NCBI RefSeq assembly: GCF_000621725.1
Contig: NZ_JHXM01000013.1
Coordinates: 1-64,000 of the forward strand
Length of the DNA: 64,000 nucleotides
Direction: 5' to 3'
From: Xylanibacter brevis ATCC 19188
Lineage (GTDB): Bacteria; Bacteroidota; Bacteroidia; Bacteroidales; Bacteroidaceae
In this document: positions 17,465 to 27,048 of the stretch, piece after piece
Numbering within the stretch: position 1 is the first letter of the stretch
Layout of the letters: the number at the start of each line of letters is the position of its first letter
Program-made: the position numbers and the translations under genes
The notes under the pieces: model-generated
What the model was told of the DNA's origin: nothing
What the model saw: the letters and a program-made list of their open reading frames with translations, nothing else
The model's database searches: none

Positions 17465-17549
17465 GTATTTGTTCATACTGAATAATAAATATTGTGGCTG
17501 CCCATTGTACTTTTCCCTCAGAAAGTTTGCACATTCCATAATTATATGC

Positions 17550-17557
17550 TATCTTTG
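17550..17557 (+). promoter_or_regulatory. Promoter of the rubredoxin gene
   Basis: TATCTTTG with TTTG at 17525-17528 about 21 bases upstream. The start codon is at 17601. Confidence 0.65.
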
Positions 17558-17600
17558 CCCACAGACATTACCTTTTTATTAACTTAAACTGAACAATTTT

Positions 17601-17759
17601 ATGGAAAAGTATGTATGCAACGTGTGCGGTTATGAATATGACCCCGCAGTAGGTGATCCCGACAATGGCATCGAGCCAGGTACAGCCTTCGAAGACCTTC
17701 CCGATGATTGGGTATGCCCTGTCTGCGGTGTGGGAAAAAGCGATTTTAGTAAGGCTTAA
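17601..17759 (+). CDS. Rubredoxin
   Basis: 52 residues, the classic rubredoxin size. Two CxxC pairs hold a single iron: C6-N-V-C9-G-Y and C39-P-V-C42-G-V, with the usual [14 protein letters not shown] and [12 protein letters not shown] segments. It is a cytoplasmic one-electron carrier, in anaerobes often serving rubrerythrin or superoxide reductase; no such partner gene is adjacent. It has its own promoter and terminator, so it is probably transcribed alone. Confidence 0.96.
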   Translation: MEKYVCNVCGYEYDPAVGDPDNGIEPGTAFEDLPDDWVCPVCGVGKSDFSKA

Positions 17760-17784
17760 CTCCTTGTAAGATAAGTAAAACCAT

Positions 17785-17828
17785 AATCTGCTGAGTTTCG
17801 AAAAAAGACAACTTGGCAGATTTTTTTT
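17785..17828 (+). terminator. Rubredoxin gene terminator
   Basis: An imperfect stem (AATCTGC..AGTT with AACTT..GCAGATT) with an A-rich loop is followed by a run of eight T, 26 bases after the stop codon. Confidence 0.75.
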
Positions 17829-17924
17829 GCTGCATTTAATAAACAGTTAGTTATTTTCTTACTTTTTCGGTGGATTCTTAAGAAAAAATACCCTAAAAAG
17901 TTTTGCTAATTCGCTGAAATATTG

Positions 17925-17932
17925 TAACTTTG
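17925..17932 (+). promoter_or_regulatory. Promoter -7 box of infC-rpmI-rplT
   Basis: TAACTTTG lies 24 bases before the infC ATG, so the 5' leader is only about 18 bases. There is no room for the long L20-binding leader known from other phyla. Confidence 0.65.
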
Positions 17933-17956
17933 CAGCCGATTTGCAAAAATAGTTTG

Positions 17957-18658
17957 ATGAAAATAGACAAAAAACAGAATCAGTACCGCATCAACGAACA
18001 GATTCGTGTACGTGAGGTCCGCATCGTAGGTGACAGCGGATCTATGGTTGTGCCAACAAGGCAGGCTTTGGATATGGCACGTGATGAGGGCGTCGACCTC
18101 GTCGAGATTTCACCCAATGCCAATCCACCTGTTTGTCGACTCATCGACTATTCAAAATTCCTCTACCAGCAGAAGAAACGTGCTAAGGAGATGAAAGCCA
18201 AGCAGGTGAAGGTGGAGGTTAAGGAAATCCGTTTCGGACCTCAGACCGACGAGCACGACTATCAGTTCAAGCTGAAGCACGCTAAGGAATTCCTGGAAGA
18301 GGGAAACAAAGTACGTGCATACGTGTTCTTCCGCGGTCGAAGCATCCTTTTCAAGGAGCAGGGTGAAGTTCTGCTGTTGCGTTTCGCCAACGACCTTGAG
18401 GAGTTTGGTAAGGTAGAGTCAATGCCTTCGCTCGAAGGAAAGAAGATGTTTATCTATCTGGCACCAAAGAAGGCAGGCGTAGCCAAGAAGAGCCAGCAGG
18501 CTCGCGACCGTGAGGCAGAAGCTCTTGAGTCGAAGAATGCAGCTAAGAAGGCTGAGACGGTAGCAGACGATCAGACACCCGCAAATGGCGGTCTGCTTGC
18601 AAATGCCAAGATTAGTGCTGATGCGCTGAAGAAACTGACAGAAGAAACAGATGCGTAA
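17957..18658 (+). CDS. infC: Translation initiation factor IF-3
   Basis: 233 residues from ATG 17957. It binds the 30S subunit, keeps 50S away and proofreads the start codon. The N-domain ([19 protein letters not shown]), a lysine-rich linker ([20 protein letters not shown]) and the C-domain ([20 protein letters not shown]) are all present. An extra C-terminal tail of about 45 residues ([14 protein letters not shown] onward, rich in Ala and Lys) goes beyond the ~175-residue E. coli form; such tails are common in Bacteroidota. The start is ATG rather than the rare AUU used for autoregulation in enterobacteria. Confidence 0.95.
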   Translation: MKIDKKQNQYRINEQIRVREVRIVGDSGSMVVPTRQALDMARDEGVDLVEISPNANPPVCRLIDYSKFLYQQKKRAKEMKAKQVKVEVKEIRFGPQTDEHDYQFKLKHAKEFLEEGNKVRAYVFFRGRSILFKEQGEVLLLRFANDLEEFGKVESMPSLEGKKMFIYLAPKKAGVAKKSQQARDREAEALESKNAAKKAETVADDQTPANGGLLANAKISADALKKLTEETDA

Positions 18659-18712
18659 CGCCCGGTATATGCGTTGCCATCAATTATTAATAACAATTTA
18701 AACAATAAAAAA

Positions 18713-18910
18713 ATGCCAAAAGTAAAGACAAATTCCGGCGCCAAGAAGAGATTCTCATTCACCGGTACAGGTAAGGTTAAGAGACATCACGCTTACCACA
18801 GTCACATTCTGACTAAGAAGACTAAGAAGCAAAAGCGTAATCTGGTTGGTACAACTCTCGTTGACAACAGTAACATGAAGCAGGTTCGTGACCTGTTGTG
18901 TCTCCGTTAA
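18713..18910 (+). CDS. rpmI: 50S ribosomal protein L35
   Basis: 65 residues from ATG 18713 ([20 protein letters not shown]), with the usual basic [20 protein letters not shown] segment. The preceding in-frame stretch from 18674 is not part of the family. It lies between infC and rplT in the conserved order. Confidence 0.96.
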   Translation: MPKVKTNSGAKKRFSFTGTGKVKRHHAYHSHILTKKTKKQKRNLVGTTLVDNSNMKQVRDLLCLR

Positions 18911-18945
18911 TTAACCTATTGTCTAACATTTAAAGAAAGAAAATT

Positions 18946-19290
18946 ATGCCAAGATCAGTAAATCACGTTGCATCAAGAGCAAAACGTAAGAGCATTCTTA
19001 AGCTCACTCGCGGTTACTTCGGAGCCCGCAAGAATGTGTGGACAGTAGCTAAGAACACCTGGGAGAAGGGTCTGACCTACGCTTACCGTGACCGCCGCAA
19101 TAAGAAGCGCAACTTCCGTGCATTGTGGATTCAGCGTATCAACGCTGCCGCTCGCCTGGAGGGTATGAGCTATTCACAGCTGATGGGTGCCCTGCACAAG
19201 GCTGGCATCGAGATCAACCGTAAGGTTCTCGCTGACCTCGCCCTGAACAACCCCGAAGCTTTCAAGGCTATCGTAGCTAAGGTGAAGTAA
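18946..19290 (+). CDS. rplT: 50S ribosomal protein L20
   Basis: 114 residues, starting [20 protein letters not shown] and including [15 protein letters not shown] and the C-terminal globular domain ([20 protein letters not shown]). It binds 23S rRNA early in 50S assembly. It is last in the infC operon and followed by a strong terminator. Confidence 0.97.
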   Translation: MPRSVNHVASRAKRKSILKLTRGYFGARKNVWTVAKNTWEKGLTYAYRDRRNKKRNFRALWIQRINAAARLEGMSYSQLMGALHKAGIEINRKVLADLALNNPEAFKAIVAKVK

Positions 19291-19311
19291 GAAGAACTTG
19301 CTGAAAAAAAT

Positions 19312-19348
19312 GAGAAGGAATCCAAATGGGTTCCTTCTCTTTTTTTTA
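19312..19348 (+). terminator. infC operon terminator
   Basis: GAGAAGGAA pairs with TTCCTTCTC, followed by a run of eight or nine T, 21 bases after the rplT stop. Confidence 0.9.
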
Positions 19349-19367
19349 TTGTCTTTACCTTGGTGGT

Positions 19368-19811
19368 TTAAAACTTCCACCAAGGTTTCTTTTTAGAGGC
19401 GTTCTGATCCTTGCAGGTGTCCAGATGATGACTTGAGAGCTCCTCGTTGATGATGTCGTCCCACGTCTTGCGCTGACTGATCATGCGATAGATGGTGCCC
19501 CAGTCTGGCAAACCGCCAAGGTTACGATCGTCTATCCACACATCGACCTTTAGCTTACGGCTGAAGTGCTGATTGTTTTCGATGGTCTCTTCGGGGTAGT
19601 CCCTGTTCACGGCATAGAACTCTACACCGCGCTCGCGACACCAACTGATAGCATCTTCCAGGAGTTTGCCTTCACGAACCGACCACAGAATTAATCTGTG
19701 GTGGTCGTTGATCAGCATTTTAAGTGTGTCTATAGCAAACGGAATCTCTTCGCCTATCGCAGGATAGCGATGCTTCACGATGGTTCCGTCGAAGTCAACT
19801 GCAATTGTCAT
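19368..19811 (-). CDS. HAD-superfamily hydrolase, BT0820-like
   Basis: 147 residues. HAD motif I is AVDFDGTIVKH (nucleophile and acid Asp), motif II sits around LILWSVREG, and WIDDRNLGG contributes the acidic motif IV. It resembles the small Bacteroidales HAD family typified by BT0820. The substrate is unknown. The gene starts 3 bases after the tyrosine kinase ends and is probably co-transcribed with it, which suggests a link to exopolysaccharide work. Confidence 0.8.
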   Translation of the reverse strand: MTIAVDFDGTIVKHRYPAIGEEIPFAIDTLKMLINDHHRLILWSVREGKLLEDAISWCRERGVEFYAVNRDYPEETIENNQHFSRKLKVDVWIDDRNLGGLPDWGTIYRMISQRKTWDDIINEELSSHHLDTCKDQNASKKKPWWKF

Positions 19812-19814
19812 AGT

Positions 19815-22355
19815 CTATCGTTTAATTGAGTTGTCGTCTGCTTTGCCATAGTGGCTCTCTGAATAGTTGCCGTAGGCACCATAGCCACCATAGTTGCTAT
19901 AACGGCCATAGCGTGCGTAGCGGCCGTACTTGCCGTAGCCGTAATAGTAGCCATACTTCTTCTTAGACATGTCCACACCGTTGATAACCAAGCACATGTT
20001 AGGCAGCTTGCCATCGCGGTTCAGGGCATTGATATTCTCGAATGCGGATTTCGGCGTGTAGTCGGCACGACAGATGTAAACGGTAACGTCTGCGTATTTA
20101 CCGATCTGCAAGGTGTCTGTTACCAAGCCTACAGGTGCGGTATCGAGGATGATGTAGTCGTATTCCTGCTTCAGCATATCCATAATAATGCCCAGGTTCT
20201 CGCGGGCCAACAATTCAGTGGGGTTGGGAGGTGTAGGACCTGCCAACAGAACGTCGAGGTTGGTGTTAATACGCGAAGACATAATCTGCTCTTTAAGATC
20301 ACTGTCGCTGATGTTCTGTTTGCTCAGCAACGTTGTGATACCTCTCTCTCGGTCTCTGATGTCGAAGAGACGGCCCAAGGCAGGCTTTCGGATGTCGAGA
20401 CCTAGGAGGATTACCTTCTTGCCCAACAAAGCGAAGCTGACTGCAAGGTTGGCAGCATTAAAGGTCTTACCCTCACCAGAGGTAGATGATGTGAACATGA
20501 TGACCTTTTGGTCTTCCTTCATCATGAAGTTGATATTGGTACGCATTGAGCGGAATATCTCGTCTGTCTGATTGTTCGTGTTTTCGTGAACCACAATACC
20601 AGCAGCGGTCTTAACAGATTCCGTGGCCACAGCTACGTCGGCAATGATAGGTATGTTGGTGAGTTTAGCTACATCCTCATGACCTTCAATCTTGTAGCGC
20701 AGCAGCTGCAGTACATATACAATGAGCAGGGGGAGGGCAAAGCCCAGCAGCAAGGCACCTAAGAGGATGATAGAACTCTTGGGACTAACCTTTCCACCAA
20801 AGGCGGGGTCGTCGATGAGGCGTCCCTTGTCTGCAGTGGCGGCCAGTGAGATAGAGTTCTCCTCGCGCTTTTGCAGCAACAGCAGGTAGAGCCCAGACAT
20901 CACCTCTTGCTGGCGTCCTATTTGTGTGAGCACGCGCTCCTGTTCGGGGGTGTTCTCAACCTTGGTCTGGAAGGTGTCGTAGCGTTTCTGAATGCCCATA
21001 CGCTCAATGTCGGCCGTGCGGCGTGCCTGAATCAAAGCATCGTCGATACTCTTCTGAAGTTGATCCAAGGTGTTGGTGAGCGTAATGACGTTGGGCGCGT
21101 TTTCGTTGGCAGCAGCTAACAGGCGGTTGCGGTCCAGCACTACCTTATTATATTGGTCGATAAGTGACGATGATACCCTGTCTGTTAGACCAACGTTAGA
21201 AGGTATGATCTGATATCTGTTGGACTTGTCATCCATATACTCGCGAAGATAGTCGAGCAGCTGGATCTGCGTGTTGGCTTCAGACAGCTGACCATAGTAG
21301 AGGTTAGACTGCGTCATGATCTGCGTGGCGTCCAATCTCAGTTGCACCAGGTTGTTGCTACGTTTATAGTGTTCCAGTTCGCTTTCGGTGGTGCCTAGCT
21401 CAGCATTGATTTTCTCCAGTCGCTTGTTGATGAATGTCTCCGTCTTGTAGGCAATCTCGTTTTTGTCGGCATTAGCCTGTCTGTTATAGCAAACGGCCAA
21501 GTGCTTCAGGTAGTCAATACCACGTTCGGGAATCAGGTCGTTGATTGAAAGTTCGGCGATTGAAGTGACCTTCGATGTGGGAGCAACGTTCAGTGCACCG
21601 GCATATTTCGTGGCCACTCTTACTGGCGAGGTGATGGTGACATACATTGTGTATTCTTCATCCTTCTTTGCACTTGTATCTATCTTGCCGCCTCTGCGCA
21701 GAATCAGCAGTCTAGCTTCCTTTTCATTCTCCTCGACGATAGGGTTCTTGGTGAAGGTCAGTGTGCCGTAAGGCGTGTTGATAGATGCTGGCAGCGACTT
21801 GAAAGAACCGGCAAATTCGCCATTCACGTCTTCCACACGATAGGTGTTGCCCTCCTTTTCTAACTTCAAATTGATGCTGCCGCGAGTTTTGTCAAGTCTC
21901 TCCAGGCTTTCAGGGTCGAGGTCCACGTTGATAGGCTGATTCTTGTAAATCAGTGTTCTCTTGATGCGACCTTCGCTCTCATATTCCGTATAGAGTTTCA
22001 AGTCCTTTACCACCTCACGGGCCAGGATGCTGGAACGCAGAATTTCAATCTCGTTCTCGAAACCTGCAGAGTTCGAGATGATTCCGAAATCTTGCATGTT
22101 GGCCAGCAGCTGACCGTTAGAACGACGATTGTTGTTTTCGTCCTTAATCAGCATTTTGACCGATGTCTGAAAGACGGGGGCCGTATAGCGCAGATAGAAT
22201 AATGCGCCACAGATAAATACGAACAATGATAGCAAGAACCATTGCCAGTTGAGTATCACCAGAGTGAAAATGGTTCTAAAATCGAAAGAGGATTCCTCTT
22301 CTTGTGGCTGGTTAAGGATGCCGTCAACAAGATCCTTTCTTTTGGTATCTTCCAT
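19815..22355 (-). CDS. Exopolysaccharide tyrosine autokinase (Wzc-type)
   Basis: 846 residues. The Wzz-type polymerase co-regulator domain has two membrane helices (about 33-50 and 530-548) around a coiled-coil periplasmic region. A BY-kinase domain follows: Walker A SSTSGEGKT near residue 620, Walker A' VILLGLDIRKP, Walker B DYIILDTAP. The C-terminal cluster holds about 14 tyrosines in 40 residues (for example YGYYYGYGKYGRYARYG) and is the autophosphorylation tail. Cycling phosphorylation controls polymer chain length and export. It lies downstream of rfbA. No Wza or Wzx/Wzy gene lies in the window. Confidence 0.93.
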   Translation of the reverse strand: MEDTKRKDLVDGILNQPQEEESSFDFRTIFTLVILNWQWFLLSLFVFICGALFYLRYTAPVFQTSVKMLIKDENNNRRSNGQLLANMQDFGIISNSAGFENEIEILRSSILAREVVKDLKLYTEYESEGRIKRTLIYKNQPINVDLDPESLERLDKTRGSINLKLEKEGNTYRVEDVNGEFAGSFKSLPASINTPYGTLTFTKNPIVEENEKEARLLILRRGGKIDTSAKKDEEYTMYVTITSPVRVATKYAGALNVAPTSKVTSIAELSINDLIPERGIDYLKHLAVCYNRQANADKNEIAYKTETFINKRLEKINAELGTTESELEHYKRSNNLVQLRLDATQIMTQSNLYYGQLSEANTQIQLLDYLREYMDDKSNRYQIIPSNVGLTDRVSSSLIDQYNKVVLDRNRLLAAANENAPNVITLTNTLDQLQKSIDDALIQARRTADIERMGIQKRYDTFQTKVENTPEQERVLTQIGRQQEVMSGLYLLLLQKREENSISLAATADKGRLIDDPAFGGKVSPKSSIILLGALLLGFALPLLIVYVLQLLRYKIEGHEDVAKLTNIPIIADVAVATESVKTAAGIVVHENTNNQTDEIFRSMRTNINFMMKEDQKVIMFTSSTSGEGKTFNAANLAVSFALLGKKVILLGLDIRKPALGRLFDIRDRERGITTLLSKQNISDSDLKEQIMSSRINTNLDVLLAGPTPPNPTELLARENLGIIMDMLKQEYDYIILDTAPVGLVTDTLQIGKYADVTVYICRADYTPKSAFENINALNRDGKLPNMCLVINGVDMSKKKYGYYYGYGKYGRYARYGRYSNYGGYGAYGNYSESHYGKADDNSIKR

Positions 22356-22383
22356 ATACTATTATAATTGGTATTAGTTGTTC

Positions 22384-23262
22384 TTATTTAGATTTAGCTA
22401 GGTTGATCAGATATTGACCGTATTCGTTCTTCTTCATGGGGCGAGCAACTTCAAGGAGCTGTTCTTTAGAGATCCAGCCTTTCTTGTAAGCAATCTCTTC
22501 AAGGCATGCCACTTTCAGGCCTTGGCGCTTCTCGATGACCTCAATGAAGGTACTAGCTTCCGACAATGAGTCGTGGGTGCCTGTGTCAAGCCAGGCAAAA
22601 CCGCGCTGCAGTGTCAGCACCTTTAAGGCGTTTCGTTTCAGGTATTCCTGGTTCACTGTTGTGATTTCAAGTTCGCCGCGTGCGCTGGGCTTGATGTTCT
22701 TAGCTATCTCAACGACGCTGTTGGGGTAGAAATAAAGACCTACGACAGCATAGTTAGACTTTGGATGTTCGGGCTTTTCCTCAATGCTCAGGCAGTTGCC
22801 CTCTTCGTCAAACTCTGCGACGCCATAGCGCTCGGGGTCGTTGACATTATAGCCAAAGATGGTGGCCAGATTATGTTTCTCGGCATTAATAACGCTCTGT
22901 TTCAATAGTGCTGTGAATCCGGAACCGTAGAAGATGTTGTCGCCAAGAACCAGGCAGACACTGTCGTCTCCAATGAAGTCTTCACCAATGATGAAGGCCT
23001 GTGCAAGTCCGTCTGGCGAAGGCTGTTCTGCATATTCTAAGTGGATGCCAAAGTCCTTGCCATCACCAAATAAGCGTTTGAAACCAGGTAAATCATGAGG
23101 CGTAGATATAATCAGAATGTCTCGGATGCCAGCCAACATCAATACTGAAATTGGATAGTAGATCATTGGCTTATCGAAGATAGGTATCAGCTGCTTACTA
23201 ATACCTTTCGTGATCGGGTAGAGGCGTGTGCCACTGCCACCAGCAAGTACGATTCCTTTCAT
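22384..23262 (-). CDS. rfbA: Glucose-1-phosphate thymidylyltransferase
   Basis: 292 residues, the RmlA size. The signature [11 protein letters not shown] near residue 8, VLGDNIFYG and [18 protein letters not shown] identify it. It makes dTDP-glucose from glucose-1-phosphate and dTTP, the entry to dTDP-rhamnose. The rfbB, rfbC and rfbD genes are not adjacent. It is first in a minus-strand operon with the tyrosine kinase and HAD gene. Confidence 0.95.
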   Translation of the reverse strand: MKGIVLAGGSGTRLYPITKGISKQLIPIFDKPMIYYPISVLMLAGIRDILIISTPHDLPGFKRLFGDGKDFGIHLEYAEQPSPDGLAQAFIIGEDFIGDDSVCLVLGDNIFYGSGFTALLKQSVINAEKHNLATIFGYNVNDPERYGVAEFDEEGNCLSIEEKPEHPKSNYAVVGLYFYPNSVVEIAKNIKPSARGELEITTVNQEYLKRNALKVLTLQRGFAWLDTGTHDSLSEASTFIEVIEKRQGLKVACLEEIAYKKGWISKEQLLEVARPMKKNEYGQYLINLAKSK

Positions 23263-23294
23263 AAATAGATTTATTTGTCACTAAATTAGAGTTG

Positions 23295-23373
23295 CAAAGA
23301 TACATTTTTTTTTTATATTAAGACATCTTTTTACTTTAAAATTGCAAAAATTAGAGAAAAAAGCGTATCTTTG
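23295..23373. promoter_or_regulatory. Divergent promoters between rfbA and an unknown gene
   Basis: Minus-strand TATCTTTG (plus 23295-23302) serves rfbA and plus-strand TATCTTTG (23366-23373) serves the gene at 23395. The interval is very AT-rich. Confidence 0.65.
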
Positions 23374-23394
23374 CACACAATTTATTTTGAAATT

Positions 23395-24024
23395 ATGAGC
23401 TTTTTAACTAATTTGTTTGGCCGTAAGGCACAAGAAACAGAAGCGAAAATTGGTGGCATGGAAGACTTCATGACATTGATTCGCGTATATTTTCAGGCAG
23501 AGATAGCTGCAGATCTTGGTATTTCTAATTTGGCGGCTTTGCCCGACCTGCGTGTGTTTAAAACCACTTTAAAAGTGCCTACTCAGGGCGGTAAGCTGGG
23601 CGTGGCCGAAAAGGCACGCTGCAAGAGAATTTTAAAGGATATGTATCAGATGGACGATCTGTTCTTTAAGGAGATTGATCAGAGCATTCGTCGTCGCTGC
23701 AAGAAGATACAGGATGTGCAGACCTATTTATTACAATTCCAGGCATTTGTACAGGACGTTATGATGTTGACAGGCAATTTGATGAAGATGAAATTGCGTC
23801 TGCCCAGCTTCTTCAAGAAGGCCTTGTATGCAATGACGGAAAAGACTGTTCATGAGATATTTACCAAAAACGATTATACAGACTCTGGTGTCATCAAGAC
23901 GGTGCTGTCTGTGCGTGAGTATAATAAGCGCTTGGGCTTCTCTGAGAAGTGGGTCACAGACTTTGTATATCGCGTTGTGATGCTTGCAAAGAAGGAGAAA
24001 AATACTCAAAAGGTAGATAAATAA
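23395..24024 (+). CDS. Conserved-looking hypothetical protein near zapA
   Basis: 209 residues from ATG 23395, with its promoter just upstream. It is predicted soluble, basic and helical, and begins MSFLTNLFGRKAQETEAKIG. Segments include MEDFMTLIRVYFQAEIAADL, RCKRILKDMYQMDDLFFKEI and VLSVREYNKRLGFSEKWVTD. I do not recognise a family. It is followed by the coiled-coil, zapA and rny genes on the same strand, but a separate promoter at 24077 suggests it is its own unit. Confidence 0.65.
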   Translation: MSFLTNLFGRKAQETEAKIGGMEDFMTLIRVYFQAEIAADLGISNLAALPDLRVFKTTLKVPTQGGKLGVAEKARCKRILKDMYQMDDLFFKEIDQSIRRRCKKIQDVQTYLLQFQAFVQDVMMLTGNLMKMKLRLPSFFKKALYAMTEKTVHEIFTKNDYTDSGVIKTVLSVREYNKRLGFSEKWVTDFVYRVVMLAKKEKNTQKVDK

Positions 24025-24076
24025 TTAATAAACATTAAAAAAACGCTATAAAAGTTATAGTTTAATCTTTTTTTTC

Positions 24077-24084
24077 TACCTTTG
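24077..24084 (+). promoter_or_regulatory. Promoter -7 box of the zapA-rny operon
   Basis: TACCTTTG lies 19 bases before the first start codon of the three-gene operon. Confidence 0.6.
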
Positions 24085-24102
24085 TAAGGAAATAATTTAG
24101 TC

Positions 24103-24399
24103 ATGAATCAGAACGAGAAGGTTTTAGCAGACTTCCAGACTCGCGTACGGCAGTTGATTCTCCGTTTCCAAGAAATTAAAAAGGAAAACGGTGACTTGTA
24201 TGCCATGGTCGAGGAGAAAGAGGCTGAAATTGAGTCCTTAAAGGAACAAATGGCTCAGAAAGATCATGACTACCAATCGTTGAAGATGGCCAAGATGTTG
24301 GAGATAACCAGCGGCGACCTCGAAGGCGCCAAGGACCGCGTGGCCAATCTGATACGAGATGTGAATAAATGCATTGCTGTTCTTAGCGGTGATAAGTAA
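24103..24399 (+). CDS. Small coiled-coil protein, ZapB-like by position
   Basis: 98 residues. The central region (ENGDLYAMVEEKEAEIESLK through QMAQKDHDYQSLKM) has strong heptad character, and the C-terminal third (GDLEGAKDRVANLIRDVNKC) is helical. It ends 11 bases before zapA. The size, coiled coil and pairing with zapA suggest a ZapB-type division-ring cofactor. This rests on context, not on a recognised motif. Confidence 0.65.
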   Translation: MNQNEKVLADFQTRVRQLILRFQEIKKENGDLYAMVEEKEAEIESLKEQMAQKDHDYQSLKMAKMLEITSGDLEGAKDRVANLIRDVNKCIAVLSGDK

Positions 24400-24410
24400 A
24401 GACGGAAGCG

Positions 24411-24710
24411 ATGGCAGAAGGAAGTAAAGAGAAACTTAATATAACATTGCACGTGTACGATGAAGACATTCATGCTACGATTGATCGTGCAGATGAAGAA
24501 TTCTATCGTGCAGCTGCAAAGTTGATATCAGAGCGATATGGCGCCTATGCGCAGGTTTTCGCCGGTATTAAAAGCGATCATACGATTGCTTTGATGACTT
24601 TGGTGGAAATTGCTCTGCGATATGAAAAGGAACTAGGTAAGAATGATACCGTTCCTTATCGGGATATTCTCTCGCAACTGACTTCTGAGATTGAAGAAGT
24701 CATCAAGTGA
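24411..24710 (+). CDS. zapA: Cell division protein ZapA
   Basis: 99 residues. The N-terminal beta strand region ([17 protein letters not shown]), an [18 protein letters not shown] helix and a C-terminal helix ([18 protein letters not shown]) match ZapA, which bundles FtsZ filaments. It sits between the coiled-coil gene and rny in an order I recall from other Bacteroidales. Confidence 0.85.
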   Translation: MAEGSKEKLNITLHVYDEDIHATIDRADEEFYRAAAKLISERYGAYAQVFAGIKSDHTIALMTLVEIALRYEKELGKNDTVPYRDILSQLTSEIEEVIK

Positions 24711-24738
24711 GAGAATATTAACTTTACATATTTTTTAT

Positions 24739-26280
24739 ATGGAAACATCTATTATGATTTTTGTTGCTGTTGCTGCGTTGGCTGCTGGCGTGGCAATAGG
24801 ATATTTCATCTTTTTGAAAGTAGTTAGAGGAAAGGCGCAACAGATTATTGATGCCGCACAAAAAGATGCCGAAGTGATTAAGGAAAAGAAGTTGTTGGAG
24901 GTGAAAGAGAAGTTCCTCAACAAGAAGAGTGAACTGGAAAAAGAGGTCCAACAGCGTAACCAGCATATCCAACAGAGTGAGAATAAGCTGAAGCAGAGAG
25001 AAATCTCTCTGAACCAACGTCAGGAAGAGTTGGGACGTCGCAAGAATGAGCTGGATAACCAGCAGCAGCGTATTGACAACGAGAAGCGCTCTTTGGCTAT
25101 TAAGCAGGAGGAACTTGATAAGATGCAGCAGAAAGAGCGCGAGAAGCTGGAGGAACTTTCTGGTTTGAGCGCCGAAGAGGCAAAGAACAGATTGGTGGAA
25201 GCCATGAAGGACGAAGCGCGTACAGACGCTGCTGCCTATGTCAATGAGATTATGGACGAGGCAAAACTCAATGCCAATGCACAGGCCAAGAAGATTGTGA
25301 TCCAGACAATCCAGCGCGTTGCTACTGAGACTGCTGTCGAGAACTCTGTATCGGTGTTCCATATTGATAACGATGAAGTAAAGGGTCGCATCATTGGTCG
25401 TGAGGGTCGTAACATCCGTGCTCTTGAGGCTGCATGCGGCGTTGAAATTGTGGTCGATGACACACCCGAGGCTATCGTTATTTCAGCCTTCGATCCTGTG
25501 CGTCGTGAGACCTGTCGCCTAGCCCTCCATCAGTTGGTAAGCGATGGACGTATCCATCCCGCCCGTATTGAAGAAGTGGTGACCAAGGTGAAGAAGCAGT
25601 TGGATAACGAGATTATCGAAACTGGTAAGCGTACAGCTATTGACCTGGGTATTCACGGATTGCATCCCGAGCTGGTTCGTATCATTGGTAAGATGAAGTA
25701 TCGTTCAAGTTACGGACAGAACTTGCTGCAGCATGCCCGCGAGACAGCCAACCTTTGTGCTGTCATGGCATCTGAGCTTGGCTTGAATCCTAAGAAAGCA
25801 AAGCGTGCCGGACTTCTGCATGATATTGGTAAGGTGCCCGACGAGGAGAGCGAGATGCCTCACGCACTCTATGGCGCCAAGATTGCCGAGAAGTATAAAG
25901 AGAAACCCGATATTTGTAATGCTATTGGTGCTCACCACGATGAGATGGAGATGCAGACCTTGCTGGCTCCTATTGTTCAGGTGTGTGATGCAATCAGTGG
26001 TGCTCGTCCTGGTGCCCGTCGTGAAATCGTGGAAGCCTACATTAAGCGTCTGAACGACCTTGAGGCCATTGCGATGAGCTATCCTGGTGTAACGAAGACC
26101 TATGCTATCCAGGCTGGTCGCGAGTTGCGTGTGATTGTCGGTGCTGACAAGATGGACGATGCAGAGACCGAGGCACTGAGTGGCGAGATCGCTACAAAGA
26201 TTCAGAACGAGATGACCTATCCTGGTCAGGTGAAGATCACGGTGATCCGTGAGACTCGTTCTGTTGCTTACGCTAAGTAA
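24739..26280 (+). CDS. rny: Ribonuclease Y
   Basis: 513 residues from ATG 24739; the in-frame start at 24691 lies inside zapA. The N-terminal membrane helix ([20 protein letters not shown]) is followed by a long coiled coil (about 35-170), a KH domain ([15 protein letters not shown]) and an HD domain ([11 protein letters not shown], then GAHHDEME). It is a membrane-bound endoribonuclease that starts mRNA decay. Confidence 0.96.
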   Translation: METSIMIFVAVAALAAGVAIGYFIFLKVVRGKAQQIIDAAQKDAEVIKEKKLLEVKEKFLNKKSELEKEVQQRNQHIQQSENKLKQREISLNQRQEELGRRKNELDNQQQRIDNEKRSLAIKQEELDKMQQKEREKLEELSGLSAEEAKNRLVEAMKDEARTDAAAYVNEIMDEAKLNANAQAKKIVIQTIQRVATETAVENSVSVFHIDNDEVKGRIIGREGRNIRALEAACGVEIVVDDTPEAIVISAFDPVRRETCRLALHQLVSDGRIHPARIEEVVTKVKKQLDNEIIETGKRTAIDLGIHGLHPELVRIIGKMKYRSSYGQNLLQHARETANLCAVMASELGLNPKKAKRAGLLHDIGKVPDEESEMPHALYGAKIAEKYKEKPDICNAIGAHHDEMEMQTLLAPIVQVCDAISGARPGARREIVEAYIKRLNDLEAIAMSYPGVTKTYAIQAGRELRVIVGADKMDDAETEALSGEIATKIQNEMTYPGQVKITVIRETRSVAYAK

Positions 26281-26300
26281 ATTATTCATTCTTTCAGATA

Positions 26301-26357
26301 AAAAGAGCCTTTAGTTTTCGACTAAGGCTCTTTTTTCATGCCCATGGCATGTTTTTT
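26301..26357 (+). terminator. Two tandem terminators after rny
   Basis: First hairpin: GAGCC-TTTAG with CTAA-GGCTC (one bulge) and six T at 26331-26336. Second: CATGCC-CAT-GGCATG at 26337-26351, then six T. The second begins right after the first T run. Confidence 0.85.
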
Positions 26358-26391
26358 GCTGATATTTGAGTAAAAAAAGGAGGATTGTATT

Positions 26392-27048
26392 ATGGCATTT
26401 ATTGATTATTACAAGATCTTAGGTGTAGATAAAAACATCCCTCAAAAGGATGTGAAGCGAGCCTACTTGAAGCGCGCTAAGCAGTTTCATCCGGACCTTC
26501 ATCCCGATGATCCGAAAGCAAAGGCAAAGTTTCAGGCATTAAACGAGGCTTATGACGTGATCGGTGATCCAGAAAAACGTAAGAAGTATGACCAGTATGG
26601 TGCACAGTGGAAAGAAGCTGATGCATTCGGAGGTGGCGGATTTGGCGGTTTCTCGGGTGCTGGCGGACGCGGTGGAGACTCTTTCGATGGTTTTGACTTC
26701 TCCGCATTCTCTAATGGTCAGGGCGGATTTAGTTCGTTCTTCGATAGCCTCTTCCGTGGCGGAATGGGGAATATGGGCGGTCGTGCTCATCACGCCCCTA
26801 CAGACACCCAGGCCTCGGTGTCTATCGACATGTACACAGCCCTGCTTGGTGGTGATGTCATTGTGGCCACGCAAGATGGAAGAAAGCTGAAACTAAAAAT
26901 AAAGCCTGGCACTCAGCCAGGCTCTAAGGTTCGTTTGCGCGGTAAGGGATCGAATGGTACGGACTTGATTATCACGTTCAATGTGACACTGCCCACCAAC
27001 TTGTCTCTTCGTCAGCAGGAACTGCTCAAACAGATGCAGCAAGGATAA
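26392..27048 (+). CDS. Short J-domain co-chaperone, CbpA-like
   Basis: 218 residues. The N-terminal J domain carries the HPD motif (FHPDLHPDD, about 33-35), which stimulates DnaK. A Gly/Phe-rich stretch follows (about 78-130). Only one C-terminal beta-domain remains (VSIDMYTALLGGDVIVATQD, IKPGTQPGSKVRLRGKG); CbpA has two and is about 300 residues. There is no zinc finger. The 3' end overlaps the convergent kdsB gene by 23 bases. Confidence 0.85.
   Translation: MAFIDYYKILGVDKNIPQKDVKRAYLKRAKQFHPDLHPDDPKAKAKFQALNEAYDVIGDPEKRKKYDQYGAQWKEADAFGGGGFGGFSGAGGRGGDSFDGFDFSAFSNGQGGFSSFFDSLFRGGMGNMGGRAHHAPTDTQASVSIDMYTALLGGDVIVATQDGRKLKLKIKPGTQPGSKVRLRGKGSNGTDLIITFNVTLPTNLSLRQQELLKQMQQG

Noticed and set aside
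17357..17539. Minus-strand frame of 60 residues inside array A
   Set aside because: It is composed of repeat modules with a non-triplet 22-bp period, so coding is implausible.
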